Assembly (NCBI GenBank): GCA_039183205.1
Contig: JBCDBR010000008.1
Span: 1-64,000 of the forward strand
Length of the DNA: 64,000 bases
Origin: HKCCE3408 sp039183205
GTDB lineage: Bacteria > Pseudomonadota > Alphaproteobacteria > Rhodobacterales > Rhodobacteraceae
Reading direction: 5' to 3'
Within the stretch, counting starts at the first letter, position 1; each line of letters begins with the position of its first letter. The notes below the pieces were generated by a model, which ran no database searches, was not told the origin of the DNA, and saw nothing but the letters and a program-made list of their open reading frames with translations. Positions 24,171 to 33,548 of this stretch are shown piece after piece. Made by a program: the position numbers and the translations under genes.

Positions 24171-26287
24171 CGTTTCTCCTCCAGGTTGCTTGGATGCGGG
24201 TGTTGATCCGCTGTTATTGGTGTCGACATTTGGTGTTGAACGCGGTGCACGGCGATTAACGCCACGCCAATCCCCGCAGCAACTGCCGCCACAGTCATGT
24301 CTGGCACAAGAACCGCAAGGCCCGCCAAAGCGCGCAGGACGCGTGCCATTGGGTTAAGGCGCGCCACTTCATGGCCTGCAAGCGCGGACGACAAAAGCCA
24401 AAGCGAAAAGGTGAAGGCCACGATCACCCAAAAAAAGGCGGTCCATGAAACAGCATCAGGATGGATCATTGCCGCAGACCGCGAAACGTCGGCGCCAAAC
24501 CAGATGAACGCGGTTTGCAGCTTGTACAAAACCGCTGGATGGTAAGCGAAGACGAAGGGGATCAAAAAACCGGCAAGCCCTATGCGCGCCGCGGCCAGCC
24601 CGGTACGGATCGGATCGGCCTTGGCAATCGGCGCAGCAGCGAAGGCCGCAAGCGCCACCGGTGGGGTCACCGTCGACATTACGGCGAAAAACACGACGAA
24701 AAGGTGCAGCGTGAGCTCTGGAATGCCGACGGCTTCGATGCCAGAACTCAGTGCAATCACGATGATGAAATAGGTGGCACCCGGCGGTAGCCCCATGCCC
24801 AAAACAATCGAGCCCAAGGCGACAACGAGCAACACGATAAAAAGCGGTCCATCCGCCAACTGCGCCAACAAAAGCGATAGCCGACCGGCAAATCCCGAGA
24901 GTTGGATAAGGCCCACGATCAAACCAATCGCCGCCACGATAACCACAATTGAGGCCGCCATGCGTCCCGCGGAGACGAACACCCGCCATAGGCGATGGCG
25001 ATCCCGGAATTCCGGAAACAAGGCCAATGCCGTGCAAATCGCTGCGACAAAGCCATAAAAGCCCGCCTTCGGCACGGAGGGCTGAACGAACAAAAAGGTC
25101 GACAAAACTCCAAGCGGAATTGCGAAGACCAAGCATTGCCAGATTTCGCTGCGGTCCAAGGCCGGACGATCTTCTAAAGCCAGCGCGCCAATGCCGGAAC
25201 GACGGGCCTCAAAATAGACGGCCATGAACGTGCCCAAGTAGAAAAACAAAGCAGGAAGGATCGCGGCCACAACGATATAGCGGTATTCCAGGCCGACTTG
25301 ACCGGCGACAAAAAAGGCGACCACGCCCATCACCGGCGGCATCACCTGTCCCCCTGTGGACGCGGCTGCCTCCACCGCGCCAGCAAAGGCCGGTCGGAAT
25401 CCGGCCTTCTTGATCACCGGAATTGTCATCACGCCGGTCGATACGACATTGGAAATCGCCGCGCCGGACAGCGTGCCAAAGAGCGCCGACGACGCAACAG
25501 CGGCATGGGCCGCGCCGCCTGTGAACCGACCCGTGAGCCGATTGGCCAGCTTCATCAAAAGCGTGCCCGCCCCCGAGCCCATCAGCACCGCGCCAAACAC
25601 GATGAAGATGAGCACATTGCCCGCGACAACTTGGATCGGTTGGCCGAACATCCCGCCGGTTTGCGCCCAAAAATTCTGCACCATTGCGCGAAGGTTTTGC
25701 CCTGCAGGTGCGTCTACACCGACCAAGATGCCCGTCCAGGCCGGCAAATCGCCTCGGACAAACAGGTAGACAACCCAAAACAAGCAGAATGCAGCAATAA
25801 ACCCACCAAACATCCGCCATGTCAGATAAAGCGTCACGGACGCGGCAAGCGGAAAGAAGACAAAGTCGATTGGATCAGCCGATGGCAGCATGCCTGCATC
25901 GGTCGCGAAGATGCCGGCGATCCAGGCCACCAAACAGATCAACGCCGTAAGTGTTAGCGCCCAGTTTACCCATCTCAGGCGTCGCGACGTGTGAAGTGTC
26001 AGGGCACTGATCACCATACCGAACGCGATCGGCAGCCCCAAGATCAGGCCCGTCGGCTGAAGCACGGATCGCTCAACGCCGCGCCATGCCGCGCCGAACC
26101 AATGCTCCCGCAGCAAAGCGCGTTGCTCGCGGCGCGACAATTCGTCGAACCCGTCTGTGGTCGTCTCGATGAACCAACGGACAAAGTCGCTGATCGGACC
26201 GCCCGCCGCGTAGAACAAAATGACCAGCGCGAAGCAAACGCAAATCACATCCGCCACACGTTTTTCGACCGGTGCGGCGTCAGTCAT
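24167..26287 (-). CDS. TRAP transporter fused permease (4TM/12TM)
   Basis: A 706-residue inner-membrane protein with the small (DctQ-like) and large (DctM-like) TRAP subunits fused, the usual form for TAXI systems. About 16-17 hydrophobic segments are visible, with the DctM signature region GAAISNVVSTGVMTIPVIKK and GMGLPPGATYFIIVIAL in the second half. It uses an ion gradient for high-affinity uptake. The ATG at 26287 overlaps the sulfatase stop by 8 bases, and its end overlaps the TAXI gene by 4, so the three genes form one tightly coupled unit. Confidence 0.93.
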   Translation of the reverse strand: MTDAAPVEKRVADVICVCFALVILFYAAGGPISDFVRWFIETTTDGFDELSRREQRALLREHWFGAAWRGVERSVLQPTGLILGLPIAFGMVISALTLHTSRRLRWVNWALTLTALICLVAWIAGIFATDAGMLPSADPIDFVFFPLAASVTLYLTWRMFGGFIAAFCLFWVVYLFVRGDLPAWTGILVGVDAPAGQNLRAMVQNFWAQTGGMFGQPIQVVAGNVLIFIVFGAVLMGSGAGTLLMKLANRLTGRFTGGAAHAAVASSALFGTLSGAAISNVVSTGVMTIPVIKKAGFRPAFAGAVEAAASTGGQVMPPVMGVVAFFVAGQVGLEYRYIVVAAILPALFFYLGTFMAVYFEARRSGIGALALEDRPALDRSEIWQCLVFAIPLGVLSTFLFVQPSVPKAGFYGFVAAICTALALFPEFRDRHRLWRVFVSAGRMAASIVVIVAAIGLIVGLIQLSGFAGRLSLLLAQLADGPLFIVLLVVALGSIVLGMGLPPGATYFIIVIALSSGIEAVGIPELTLHLFVVFFAVMSTVTPPVALAAFAAAPIAKADPIRTGLAAARIGLAGFLIPFVFAYHPAVLYKLQTAFIWFGADVSRSAAMIHPDAVSWTAFFWVIVAFTFSLWLLSSALAGHEVARLNPMARVLRALAGLAVLVPDMTVAAVAAGIGVALIAVHRVQHQMSTPITADQHPHPSNLEEKR

Positions 26288-27953
26288 CACGCGGCGGCTT
26301 CTTAGGCGTGGGGGCATCGCTCACGTAAACTTGGTCGATGGGACCACGGTAGCGCGCGGTCAATTCCATCGGAACTTCCGAGCCGTCTTTCAAAAACGGC
26401 AAGATGCCGCGCCGCGCCGAACGTCCGCGCATCATCTCTATGTCCCTGTCCGACCGTGTCACCCGTTGCGACATGCGCCGGCCCCAGGATCCAAGATGGT
26501 CGTATAACCGCGCAATCTCATCGCGATGGGTTTCGCCCTTGGCCAGATCGATGAATTCGTCGGGATCGGCCTCCAGATCGAACAACATCGGGCGAAATCC
26601 GCCTTCGGCATGGATCAGTTTGAACCGACCGTCAAAGACCATAAAGAGCCGCGCGTCGCGCGATGTCAGTCCGAGTGAACTGCACATCGGAGTTACCGAA
26701 AAATCGTATTCGCTGATCACCATATCGCGCCAGGCCGGCGTCTCACCGCGCAGCCAGGGCAAGAGACTGCGACCTTCGAGGATGTGATCCGCCGGCGTGC
26801 CGCCTGCGGCCTCGACAAAGGTGGGGGCGAGATCAATTGCTTCGACAAGCGCTGCACAATGCGTGCCCCGCGTCGTATCCGCTTCCGGTCGAGGGTCATA
26901 AAGGATCATCGGTATTTTGACCGAAGGTTCGTGGAATAGATCCTTTTCCCCCAGCCAGTGATCGCCGAGGTAGTCCCCGTGATCGGAGGTCAATACGATC
27001 ATCGTGTTGCCGATGGCGCCTGTGCGTTCCAAGTGATCCAGAATACGACCCAATTGATCGTCGCATTGTTTGATCAAGCCCATATAGGCAGGGATCACCT
27101 TTTGCCGGACTTCGTCTTGCTGAAACGCCGCAGCAATCTTGTTGGCCATGAAGGCGCCATAGACTGGGTGGGCGTCTTCCTGCTCGATAGGGTGACGAAG
27201 CGCTGCGGGCACATGGTTCGGCCCGAACATGGCATGATAGGGCGCCGGCACGATATAGGGCCAGTGTGGTTTGATGTAGGAGACATGGGCACACCATGGG
27301 CCTTGCGCATCGTCCAAGAATGCCAAGGTTTGGTCCGTCAGCCAGGGCGTTTCGCTGTCCTCTTCGCGGATATTGGCGGGCTTGTCCGCATTTTCGAACA
27401 TCCAGCCCGAAGCAAGCGCGCCGTCTTGCACACCCGCATTGGCATAGTCAGCCCAAGGATTGGAGCCCGCATAGCCTTTGGATTTTAGGTATTCGTTGTA
27501 GGGGCTTCTTTTCTCGTCATAAAACCCGTCTGGGCCTTCCCCCCACAAGCCGTCATCGCGCACCCAAACATCGAACCCGCATTCCGCCTGCCGCGCACCG
27601 ATCGTGCTGTCGGGCGCAAGGCCCAACCGCGCCATGCCTGCGGCGTCCGCTTTCATGTGGGTCTTGCCAATCAGCCAAGCCGCCATGCCGGCGTCGCGCA
27701 GATGATCGCCCATCGTCCATTCGCCCACCCGCAGCGGGAAACCATTCCACTGCGCGCCATGCGAGGACGCGTAACGCCCCGTGTAAAAGGACATGCGTGA
27801 CGCACCACACACAGGTGATTGGCAATAGGCATTTGTGAACCGCACACCCATGGATGCGACACGGTCAAAATTGGGCGTCTGCAAGTCTGGGTGACCGGCG
27901 CAGCTCAGGTAATCAAAGCGCAATTGATCGTACATGATGAACAGGATGTTCAT
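26280..27953 (-). CDS. Sulfatase / phosphonate monoester hydrolase family enzyme
   Basis: A 557-residue alkaline-phosphatase-superfamily hydrolase. The active-site motif CGASR (CxAxR) at residues 49-53, in QSPVCGASRMSFYTGRY, marks the Cys that is converted to formylglycine. N-terminal metal ligands lie in MYDQLRFD and the second metal site in VLTSDHGDYLGDH (residue ~320). The sequence around the active site most resembles phosphonate monoester hydrolases and related choline-sulfatase-like enzymes. There is no signal peptide, so it acts in the cytoplasm on an imported ester. It leads an operon with a TRAP-TAXI importer, with GGGGAGGA upstream of the ATG. The substrate is unproven. Confidence 0.9.
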   Translation of the reverse strand: MNILFIMYDQLRFDYLSCAGHPDLQTPNFDRVASMGVRFTNAYCQSPVCGASRMSFYTGRYASSHGAQWNGFPLRVGEWTMGDHLRDAGMAAWLIGKTHMKADAAGMARLGLAPDSTIGARQAECGFDVWVRDDGLWGEGPDGFYDEKRSPYNEYLKSKGYAGSNPWADYANAGVQDGALASGWMFENADKPANIREEDSETPWLTDQTLAFLDDAQGPWCAHVSYIKPHWPYIVPAPYHAMFGPNHVPAALRHPIEQEDAHPVYGAFMANKIAAAFQQDEVRQKVIPAYMGLIKQCDDQLGRILDHLERTGAIGNTMIVLTSDHGDYLGDHWLGEKDLFHEPSVKIPMILYDPRPEADTTRGTHCAALVEAIDLAPTFVEAAGGTPADHILEGRSLLPWLRGETPAWRDMVISEYDFSVTPMCSSLGLTSRDARLFMVFDGRFKLIHAEGGFRPMLFDLEADPDEFIDLAKGETHRDEIARLYDHLGSWGRRMSQRVTRSDRDIEMMRGRSARRGILPFLKDGSEVPMELTARYRGPIDQVYVSDAPTPKKPPRDD

Positions 27954-28158
27954 CAGATGCGTCCTCCCCTAACTGACCTCCCGCCAGTATTCCCATGACG
28001 CTAGGTGCGCCCGCCTGCTGCCGCAAGGGTCAATTTTGTGCGCGGTCCGTCCATCCTTCGGTGGCATCCCTTGTCGGCAAATTTTGTTTGGGCTCGGGCC
28101 GTCTGGGGTGTTGGCATCACGCGCGACCCCGGCCCTGGCACGGCTGCGGCGGCGCAAA

Positions 28159-30711
28159 TTAAGCGGCCGATGCCGGACCTGTATCACCGGCGGACATTGC
28201 CAACGCATCTTTGGTGGTCGGCCAAATTTCAGCCAGATGTCGGCAATCCGCGGCGAGTGACCTGCCCTTACGGGCCGAGGTTTCGAGCGCAAAGAGCGCG
28301 GCATGCAGCGCCTTTGCCCCCAAAACGGCGGCCGATCCAGCCAGCGCATGGGCCCGTTTGGCCACATCCTCAGCTGCGTGGTCGTCGTCGTTGTGTCGCA
28401 ACAACCAAGGGATCACATGCGATGCGTCGTCGAGGAACTTGGCGACCATCGCCGCGGTTTCTTCCGGACCCAGCACCTCGGCAAACTCACCATGGACCTG
28501 GGGGTCCAAAATGGGCGGCCCGGGCTGGGCCATAGCAGCCGCGCCGCAATGCTGGGCAAGAACCTCAGCCAGTCGGTCCGACGAAATTGGCTTTAGCAGC
28601 ACGCCGTTCATACCGGCGGCTTCAAATCGTTCGATATCCTCATCCATAGAATGGGCTGTCAACGCGACGATGGGGACATTGCGCGACGCCGAAGGACCCG
28701 CGCGGATCCGGCGCGTGGCCTCGGTCCCATCCAATTCCGGCATGCTAATATCCATGAAGATGATATCAAAAGAGCGCGACGCGGCCGCCGCGACGCCTTC
28801 GGAACCATTGACCGCCTCCGTCACAGTCACGCCCATCGGCTTGAGCATGCCCATCGCGATGCGGCGATTGATCGGATTGTCCTCGACCAAAAGCACCTCG
28901 ACACCATCAAACCGCATCTTCGGTTTTGCCGGCGCGTGGCGCGGTACTTTGTGACAGACCGGCAAAGGCACGCGGATGCGGAACGCACTGCCGTGCCCGG
29001 GGCGGCTTTCGACGTCAATCGTCCCGCCCATAGCCAGAACCAGCTTGCGCGTGATGGCCAGCCCGAGGCCCGTGCCTTCGGCTTTTCGGTCGTAACTCGG
29101 GTCGATCGTCACAAATTCATCGAAGATGCGCGATTGATCCGCTTCGGAAATCCCGATGCCCGTATCAGTCACTGAAATGTCGACCGCATCGCTGCCGGCA
29201 ATACGCATAGCCGATACGGTGACGCGCCCGTTTTCGGTGAACTTCACCGCGTTTCCAGCAAGGTTCAAAATGACCTGGCGCAACCGACGCGGGTCGCCCA
29301 CAACCGGTGACGCAACTTCCGCCGGCAGGTTCAGCGTGACCGTGTTGCCATTTGCGTCGGCCATGGGTCGAACCGTGTCCGAGACCTCTTGCAACATGGC
29401 AGCCAGACCGAAGGTTTCGCGGGCAAACTTGGTTTGCCCCGCATCCAAGCGCGATAGCTCCAACACATCGTTCACATGGTGCAACAGCACGTCGCCCGAG
29501 CGGCTCATGACCCGCAAATGGTCGCGCTGTTGCGCGGTCATGTCCGTTGCGGCCAAAAGCTCAAGGCTGCCGAGAATTCCATTGAGCGGCGTGCGCATTT
29601 CGTGGCTCATCACGGCCAAAAGGTTTGTTTTGGCCTTCTCGCCAGCCAGTGCGTCATCGCGCGCCTGGCGCAGCTCTGCTTCGGCGGCAACGCGGGCTGA
29701 GACATCTCGGATGAAGGCAACGAACAGCTCCCCATCCGGCCCTTCGGTTTTGGCGATGGCAAGTTCCGCAGGAAAGACCTCGCCAGATGCCCGCCGGGCG
29801 TCCAACTGCAATCGTCCGGTGCCGACCACGCGCATCTCACCTGTTTCTCGGTACCGCGCCATCCCCGCTTCGTGGCGCTTTCGGTGGTGATCGGGAACGA
29901 TCAGTTCAGCAAAGTTTTTGCCGATGGCCATATCCGCCTCATAGCCAAATAACTGCTCGGCAGCGGCGTTGAAATTCAGCACACGACCATCCCGGTCGCT
30001 AACCAGGATGGCATCAAGTGCGGTGCTCGACACCGCATCCAGGCGGGCGGCCGCATGCATAATCTCACGCGACCGGGCCCCGGCCCGCGCCAAAAGGCGC
30101 GCCACGACGATCAACGCTGCAATCAGGCCGGCCACGAGAAAAAGGGCCGCAAGCGCCAAACGCGACAGGACGCTGGCCAAGCGCTGCCGACCGACTTCCG
30201 CCGCTGTGCCGGTGAGATTTGCCCCCCGGAGCGACAATTGCCGAATGGCATCGTGCGCCGCCTCGGTTTGATCGGAAAATTCGGGGGAGGCAGCGATCAA
30301 CACCTGTCCGCTATCAATTTGTGCCGCAGCCCAATCGCGATAGCGCGTCACTTGCGACAAATGCGCCGCGAAATCCGCATCATCCCGCATGCGTGAAAGG
30401 CGGCCGGCAGTGTTGAGCCCCGAAACCCGGCTATAGAATATGTCAAACCGTGTCGTGACCGTTTCGAGGTTCGGTCTAAGGTCGTGAAGCGCCGCTAAAC
30501 TTGCGGTCTCGAATGCCTGAAACTCGACCTCAAGCTGCGCCAACGACCAGGCGACATTGTCCGATTGGGCGGTGGCCAAGCGATTTAGTTTGAGGCGCAC
30601 GTCATCGGCAAGCCAGGCAATACCTAGGATCAGCATAGTCACCAAAACGACCAAGCCGATCAGCGGCCAGCCCCAAAGGACCACGGCATCTTTATTCTGC
30701 TCAAGCTGCAT
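28159..30711 (-). CDS. Hybrid sensor histidine kinase with PAS, receiver and Hpt domains
   Basis: An 850-residue membrane kinase with a full phosphorelay. TM1 is at ~12-35, then a periplasmic helical sensor of ~150 residues, and TM2 at ~184-208. A PAS domain spans ~225-340 and HisKA has phospho-His in VMSHEMRTPLNG (residue ~370). HATPase boxes include FDEFVTIDPSYDRKAEGTGL. A receiver has VEDNPINRR and Asp in IIFMDISMPELDG, and a C-terminal Hpt domain has KRAHALAGSAAVLG (His near 800). It lies 20 bp downstream of a secreted molybdopterin-fold protein on the same strand; the LuxR-type regulator at 31440 is the likely final acceptor. Confidence 0.93.
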   Translation of the reverse strand: MQLEQNKDAVVLWGWPLIGLVVLVTMLILGIAWLADDVRLKLNRLATAQSDNVAWSLAQLEVEFQAFETASLAALHDLRPNLETVTTRFDIFYSRVSGLNTAGRLSRMRDDADFAAHLSQVTRYRDWAAAQIDSGQVLIAASPEFSDQTEAAHDAIRQLSLRGANLTGTAAEVGRQRLASVLSRLALAALFLVAGLIAALIVVARLLARAGARSREIMHAAARLDAVSSTALDAILVSDRDGRVLNFNAAAEQLFGYEADMAIGKNFAELIVPDHHRKRHEAGMARYRETGEMRVVGTGRLQLDARRASGEVFPAELAIAKTEGPDGELFVAFIRDVSARVAAEAELRQARDDALAGEKAKTNLLAVMSHEMRTPLNGILGSLELLAATDMTAQQRDHLRVMSRSGDVLLHHVNDVLELSRLDAGQTKFARETFGLAAMLQEVSDTVRPMADANGNTVTLNLPAEVASPVVGDPRRLRQVILNLAGNAVKFTENGRVTVSAMRIAGSDAVDISVTDTGIGISEADQSRIFDEFVTIDPSYDRKAEGTGLGLAITRKLVLAMGGTIDVESRPGHGSAFRIRVPLPVCHKVPRHAPAKPKMRFDGVEVLLVEDNPINRRIAMGMLKPMGVTVTEAVNGSEGVAAAASRSFDIIFMDISMPELDGTEATRRIRAGPSASRNVPIVALTAHSMDEDIERFEAAGMNGVLLKPISSDRLAEVLAQHCGAAAMAQPGPPILDPQVHGEFAEVLGPEETAAMVAKFLDDASHVIPWLLRHNDDDHAAEDVAKRAHALAGSAAVLGAKALHAALFALETSARKGRSLAADCRHLAEIWPTTKDALAMSAGDTGPASAA

Positions 30712-30730
30712 GAGACGTTGCGCGAGACCG

Positions 30731-31243
30731 CTAATTCGGCAGCACGAATAGGCGGTCGAGCTGCCAGATGCTGCGGGCGTAGATCACCTCGGATCGGTAG
30801 TCAGGGTTGTGATCATAGGGGTAGACGATCCAAAGCGGGCCCCGGTCGCGCAACGACATCGGCGCGCCATTTTGCAAATAGGCCACGATCGGCCCACCAG
30901 TAACGGCGTCCGATACCGGGATTTCAACCGCGTAATCATTGACCGCAACCGCGCTTAACCGGCCCTCTACGACACCTAAATGCTCCAGCAAAACGGAGAG
31001 CTCGACACCGGTGAATTCCTGCGGTCCGTCGGTCCAGATCGTCGTCGTCTGAATGGTAACAGCCGGCAGGTCCTCCAACAGCGTTCGATCGAAATAAACG
31101 GGCTCCGCTTCGTCCGGCACCCCTGCTACCGTAAGGACAACTGCGCCTTCTGGTGGACTGAAGGCACGTGCGGTGCCGTGCCACGCGAACGCGCTTGCAG
31201 CCGCGGCGGTTAACAACAGATTTCGGCGTATCATCGACGGCAT
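30731..31243 (-). CDS. Secreted oxidoreductase molybdopterin-binding-fold protein lacking cysteine
   Basis: A 170-residue exported protein. The N-terminus MPSMIRRNLLLTAAAASAFA is a signal peptide with a twin-arginine-like RR, cleaved near GTARAFS. The mature part matches the sulfite-oxidase/YedY molybdopterin-binding fold (FTGVELSVLLEHLGV, VNDYAVEIPVSDA, GPLWIVYPYDHNPDY). True members coordinate Mo through a conserved Cys; the mature protein here has no cysteine at all, so it cannot bind Moco that way. It sits 20 bp upstream of a hybrid kinase, suggesting a periplasmic ligand-binding accessory. The start at 31243 is chosen for the signal peptide; the upstream in-frame region is rejected. Confidence 0.85.
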   Translation of the reverse strand: MPSMIRRNLLLTAAAASAFAWHGTARAFSPPEGAVVLTVAGVPDEAEPVYFDRTLLEDLPAVTIQTTTIWTDGPQEFTGVELSVLLEHLGVVEGRLSAVAVNDYAVEIPVSDAVTGGPIVAYLQNGAPMSLRDRGPLWIVYPYDHNPDYRSEVIYARSIWQLDRLFVLPN

Positions 31244-31439
31244 AATCGGTCTCCTCTCGGTTTGTTCACCGCGCATGCAGGGATGCGTCGCGATGATCAC
31301 GGTGACAGCGCGGCCCGTTATCGATTGGTATAGACTGACGCTGTTAAAGACGGATAAGCGCCGAAGCCGCCGACGAAGAGAGTTCCTTAAAATGCATGAA
31401 ATTTTCACGGTTTCTGGCCAGGAAAAGAGGTAGCTTGCC
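31244..31439. promoter_or_regulatory. Divergent promoter region, molybdopterin-fold protein / response regulator
   Basis: 196 bp between divergent starts of the kinase operon and the LuxR-type regulator. It must contain both promoters; no convincing operator repeat is seen. Confidence 0.4.
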
Positions 31440-32054
31440 ATGCGTGTGCTGATCGCCGATGACCACATTCTCGTCCGAGACACGCTTGCGGCCTTTCTTG
31501 ACGCCGCGGGGGACTTTTCGACCGACACCGCGGTCGATCTGAACGAGGCGGTGGCGCAGATCAAGGCCAACGGCCGATACGACTTGGTTTTGCTGGATTA
31601 TACGATGCCGGGCATGGCGGGGTTGCGCGGATTGGACGAAGCGCTGAGCGCGAATGGCGATACGGGCGTTGCGATCATCTCGGGAACGGCGAGCCGCAAC
31701 ATCGCCGAAGAGGCCGTCGCGGCGGGCGCTGCCGGATTTTTGCCGAAAACCATGGGGGCGAAATCCTTGGTTCATGCCATCCGCTTCATGGCCGCAGGAG
31801 AAACCTTTGTCCCCCTTGATGTGCTCCAAGACGCGCCCGCGCCCGACATTCATCCTCTGGCCAAGTCCCTCTCGGCACGTGAAAACGACGTGCTTTCCGG
31901 TCTGTGCCGGGGCCTGTCCAACAAAGAGATCGCCCGCGAAATCGGCGTGCAAGAGGTGACCGTAAAACTCCATGTCAAAACGCTTTGCCGCAAGCTTGAT
32001 GCGCGCAACCGCACCCAGGCGGCAATGATTGCCAAAGAGGCGGGGCTGTACTGA
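31440..32054 (+). CDS. LuxR/NarL-type response regulator
   Basis: A 204-residue response regulator. The receiver is at ~1-120, with acidic pair ADDH, phospho-Asp in LVLLDYTMPGM (residue ~54) and GFLPKTMG carrying the conserved Lys. The LuxR HTH is at ~140-200 (LSARENDVLSGLCRGLSNKE, then QEVTVKLHVKTLCRKL). It is divergent from the secreted-protein/hybrid-kinase operon and should be its output. Its last 80 bases overlap the convergent cupin gene. Confidence 0.94.
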   Translation: MRVLIADDHILVRDTLAAFLDAAGDFSTDTAVDLNEAVAQIKANGRYDLVLLDYTMPGMAGLRGLDEALSANGDTGVAIISGTASRNIAEEAVAAGAAGFLPKTMGAKSLVHAIRFMAAGETFVPLDVLQDAPAPDIHPLAKSLSARENDVLSGLCRGLSNKEIAREIGVQEVTVKLHVKTLCRKLDARNRTQAAMIAKEAGLY

Positions 32055-32460
32055 GCGCATCTTTAGGACGAAACCATCCGTGCCACGGGTGGCAAAGCGT
32101 AGCCTCGCCCGTGGCAGCGGTGCTCAACTCGATAATGACGAGCGGCGCGGTGCCGCAGTTTTCGATCTGGTGCAGCATGCCGGGACGGATCACCGCAAAT
32201 GCGTCCGTGCTCAAAGTCATCTCCTGCTCACCAATATCTGCCGACGCAGCGCCAGAGATAATGACCCACACTTTCGCGCGTGTGTTTGTGCGGGCAAAAG
32301 GCAGCTCTTCGTTCGGTGCCAAGACAATCCGGCGCACTTGCAGATCGGCGGTCTTTGCGACATCAGCTCGCCCCGTGCGCTTTGCGACATCGGACGCGTT
32401 GCGCAACAGCGCCTCAACGATGCGTGCTCGTGTGGATTTAGGGCTCAGACGCGCACTCAT
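31975..32460 (-). CDS. Cupin domain protein (mannose-6-phosphate isomerase type)
   Basis: A 161-residue protein with one cupin barrel: VWVIISGAASADIGEQEMTL, then FAVIRPGMLHQIENCGTAPL as the second cupin motif with its metal-type His. The ATG at 32460 is chosen because GGAGAG lies five bases upstream. It follows carnitine dehydrogenase on the same strand (142-bp gap), so it is probably the last gene of the carnitine operon; its catalytic role is unknown. The final ~26 codons overlap the response regulator on the other strand; that tail looks less conserved and could reflect a changed stop. Confidence 0.75.
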   Translation of the reverse strand: MSARLSPKSTRARIVEALLRNASDVAKRTGRADVAKTADLQVRRIVLAPNEELPFARTNTRAKVWVIISGAASADIGEQEMTLSTDAFAVIRPGMLHQIENCGTAPLVIIELSTAATGEATLCHPWHGWFRPKDALSTAPPLWQSLPPGCGCAHQACGKAF

Positions 32461-32602
32461 GAAACTCTCCAATTTACTCAAATCGTCGAGGTTCAGGAAT
32501 AAGGCGGAATTCATGCCCGTGCAGCCGCGCGGAAGGATTGCGGGGAGCGCATTTGAGGGGTTGGCCTATCCGTTCGGATAGGTACCGTCATAAAAGGCGC
32601 GC

Positions 32603-33532
32603 TCAAAAGCTGCGTTCATGCTCCGCAATCACTTTGCCAGCCGCCGCGCCACGCGCCTTCAAAGCGCGCAGCATGGCCACCAGGTTTTCGTCTCGTTCGC
32701 GTTCCAATTCTCGGATCGTGCGGTCCCCTGATTGCGCATCCGATTGCGCCGCGATCGTCTCGATCATCGCTTGATCAAGCTCAGGGACGTCCATCAGCTT
32801 GGTCCATGGCCAGGCCAGAGCCGGTCCGAACTGTGCAAGGAAATGACGCATCCCCGCCTCGCCGCCGGCAATTCGGTAGGTTTCAAAAAGCCCCATCTGC
32901 GCCCATCTGAGCCCAAAGCCCATGCGGATCGCCTCGTCGATTTCAGCCGTGGTTGCGATCCCGTCCTTGATCAGCCAAAGCGCCTCACGCCAGACCGCTT
33001 CCAACAACCGATCGGCGATATGGGCGTCAATCTCGTGGCGGACCGGCAGGGGATACATGCCGATCTTGCGCAGGATTTCCGCCGCCGGCTCGCATATCTC
33101 TGTCGCGCCGACAAGCTCGACCAAAGGCAGCAGGTAGACCGGGTTGAACGGATGGGCGACAATCACATTCGCGCCCTGCGCATTCAGCTGCGATGGTCGA
33201 AACCCGCTGGTCGAAGATGCCACAATCGGCGCTGACCCGATCTCGCCATAGACCTTGTGCTTTAGCTCCAGCCGCTCAGGGACGCTTTCCTGCACCCAAT
33301 CGGCGCCGTCAACCGCATCGGCCAGCGTCGCGGCAAAGCGCAGCCGACCTTCGGGCGGCAGATCGCGATCATAAAGGGCCGGTAAAGCCGCTCGGGCATT
33401 GTCCAAAACCGCGCCAACTTTGCGCGCCGCCTCCGGATCGGGATCGTAGATGCTGACATCACACCCGTTAAGCAGGAACCGCGCGGCCCATCCGCCTCCA
33501 ATGACACCGCCACCGATGAGTGCTGCTTTCAT
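32603..33532 (-). CDS. lcdH: Carnitine 3-dehydrogenase (3-hydroxyacyl-CoA dehydrogenase family)
   Basis: A 309-residue NAD-dependent dehydrogenase oxidising L-carnitine to 3-dehydrocarnitine. The Rossmann motif LIGGGVIGGGWAARF is at residues 4-18; the catalytic His lies in VIVAHPFNPVYLLPLVE, with the expected DWVQESVPERLELK before it. Relatives sometimes carry a fused C-terminal thioesterase; here the protein ends without it. A GTG one codon earlier is an alternative start. It sits 17 bases downstream of the BKACE gene, its pathway partner. Confidence 0.92.
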   Translation of the reverse strand: MKAALIGGGVIGGGWAARFLLNGCDVSIYDPDPEAARKVGAVLDNARAALPALYDRDLPPEGRLRFAATLADAVDGADWVQESVPERLELKHKVYGEIGSAPIVASSTSGFRPSQLNAQGANVIVAHPFNPVYLLPLVELVGATEICEPAAEILRKIGMYPLPVRHEIDAHIADRLLEAVWREALWLIKDGIATTAEIDEAIRMGFGLRWAQMGLFETYRIAGGEAGMRHFLAQFGPALAWPWTKLMDVPELDQAMIETIAAQSDAQSGDRTIRELERERDENLVAMLRALKARGAAAGKVIAEHERSF

Positions 33533-33548
33533 CACGCGCCCGACCTCT

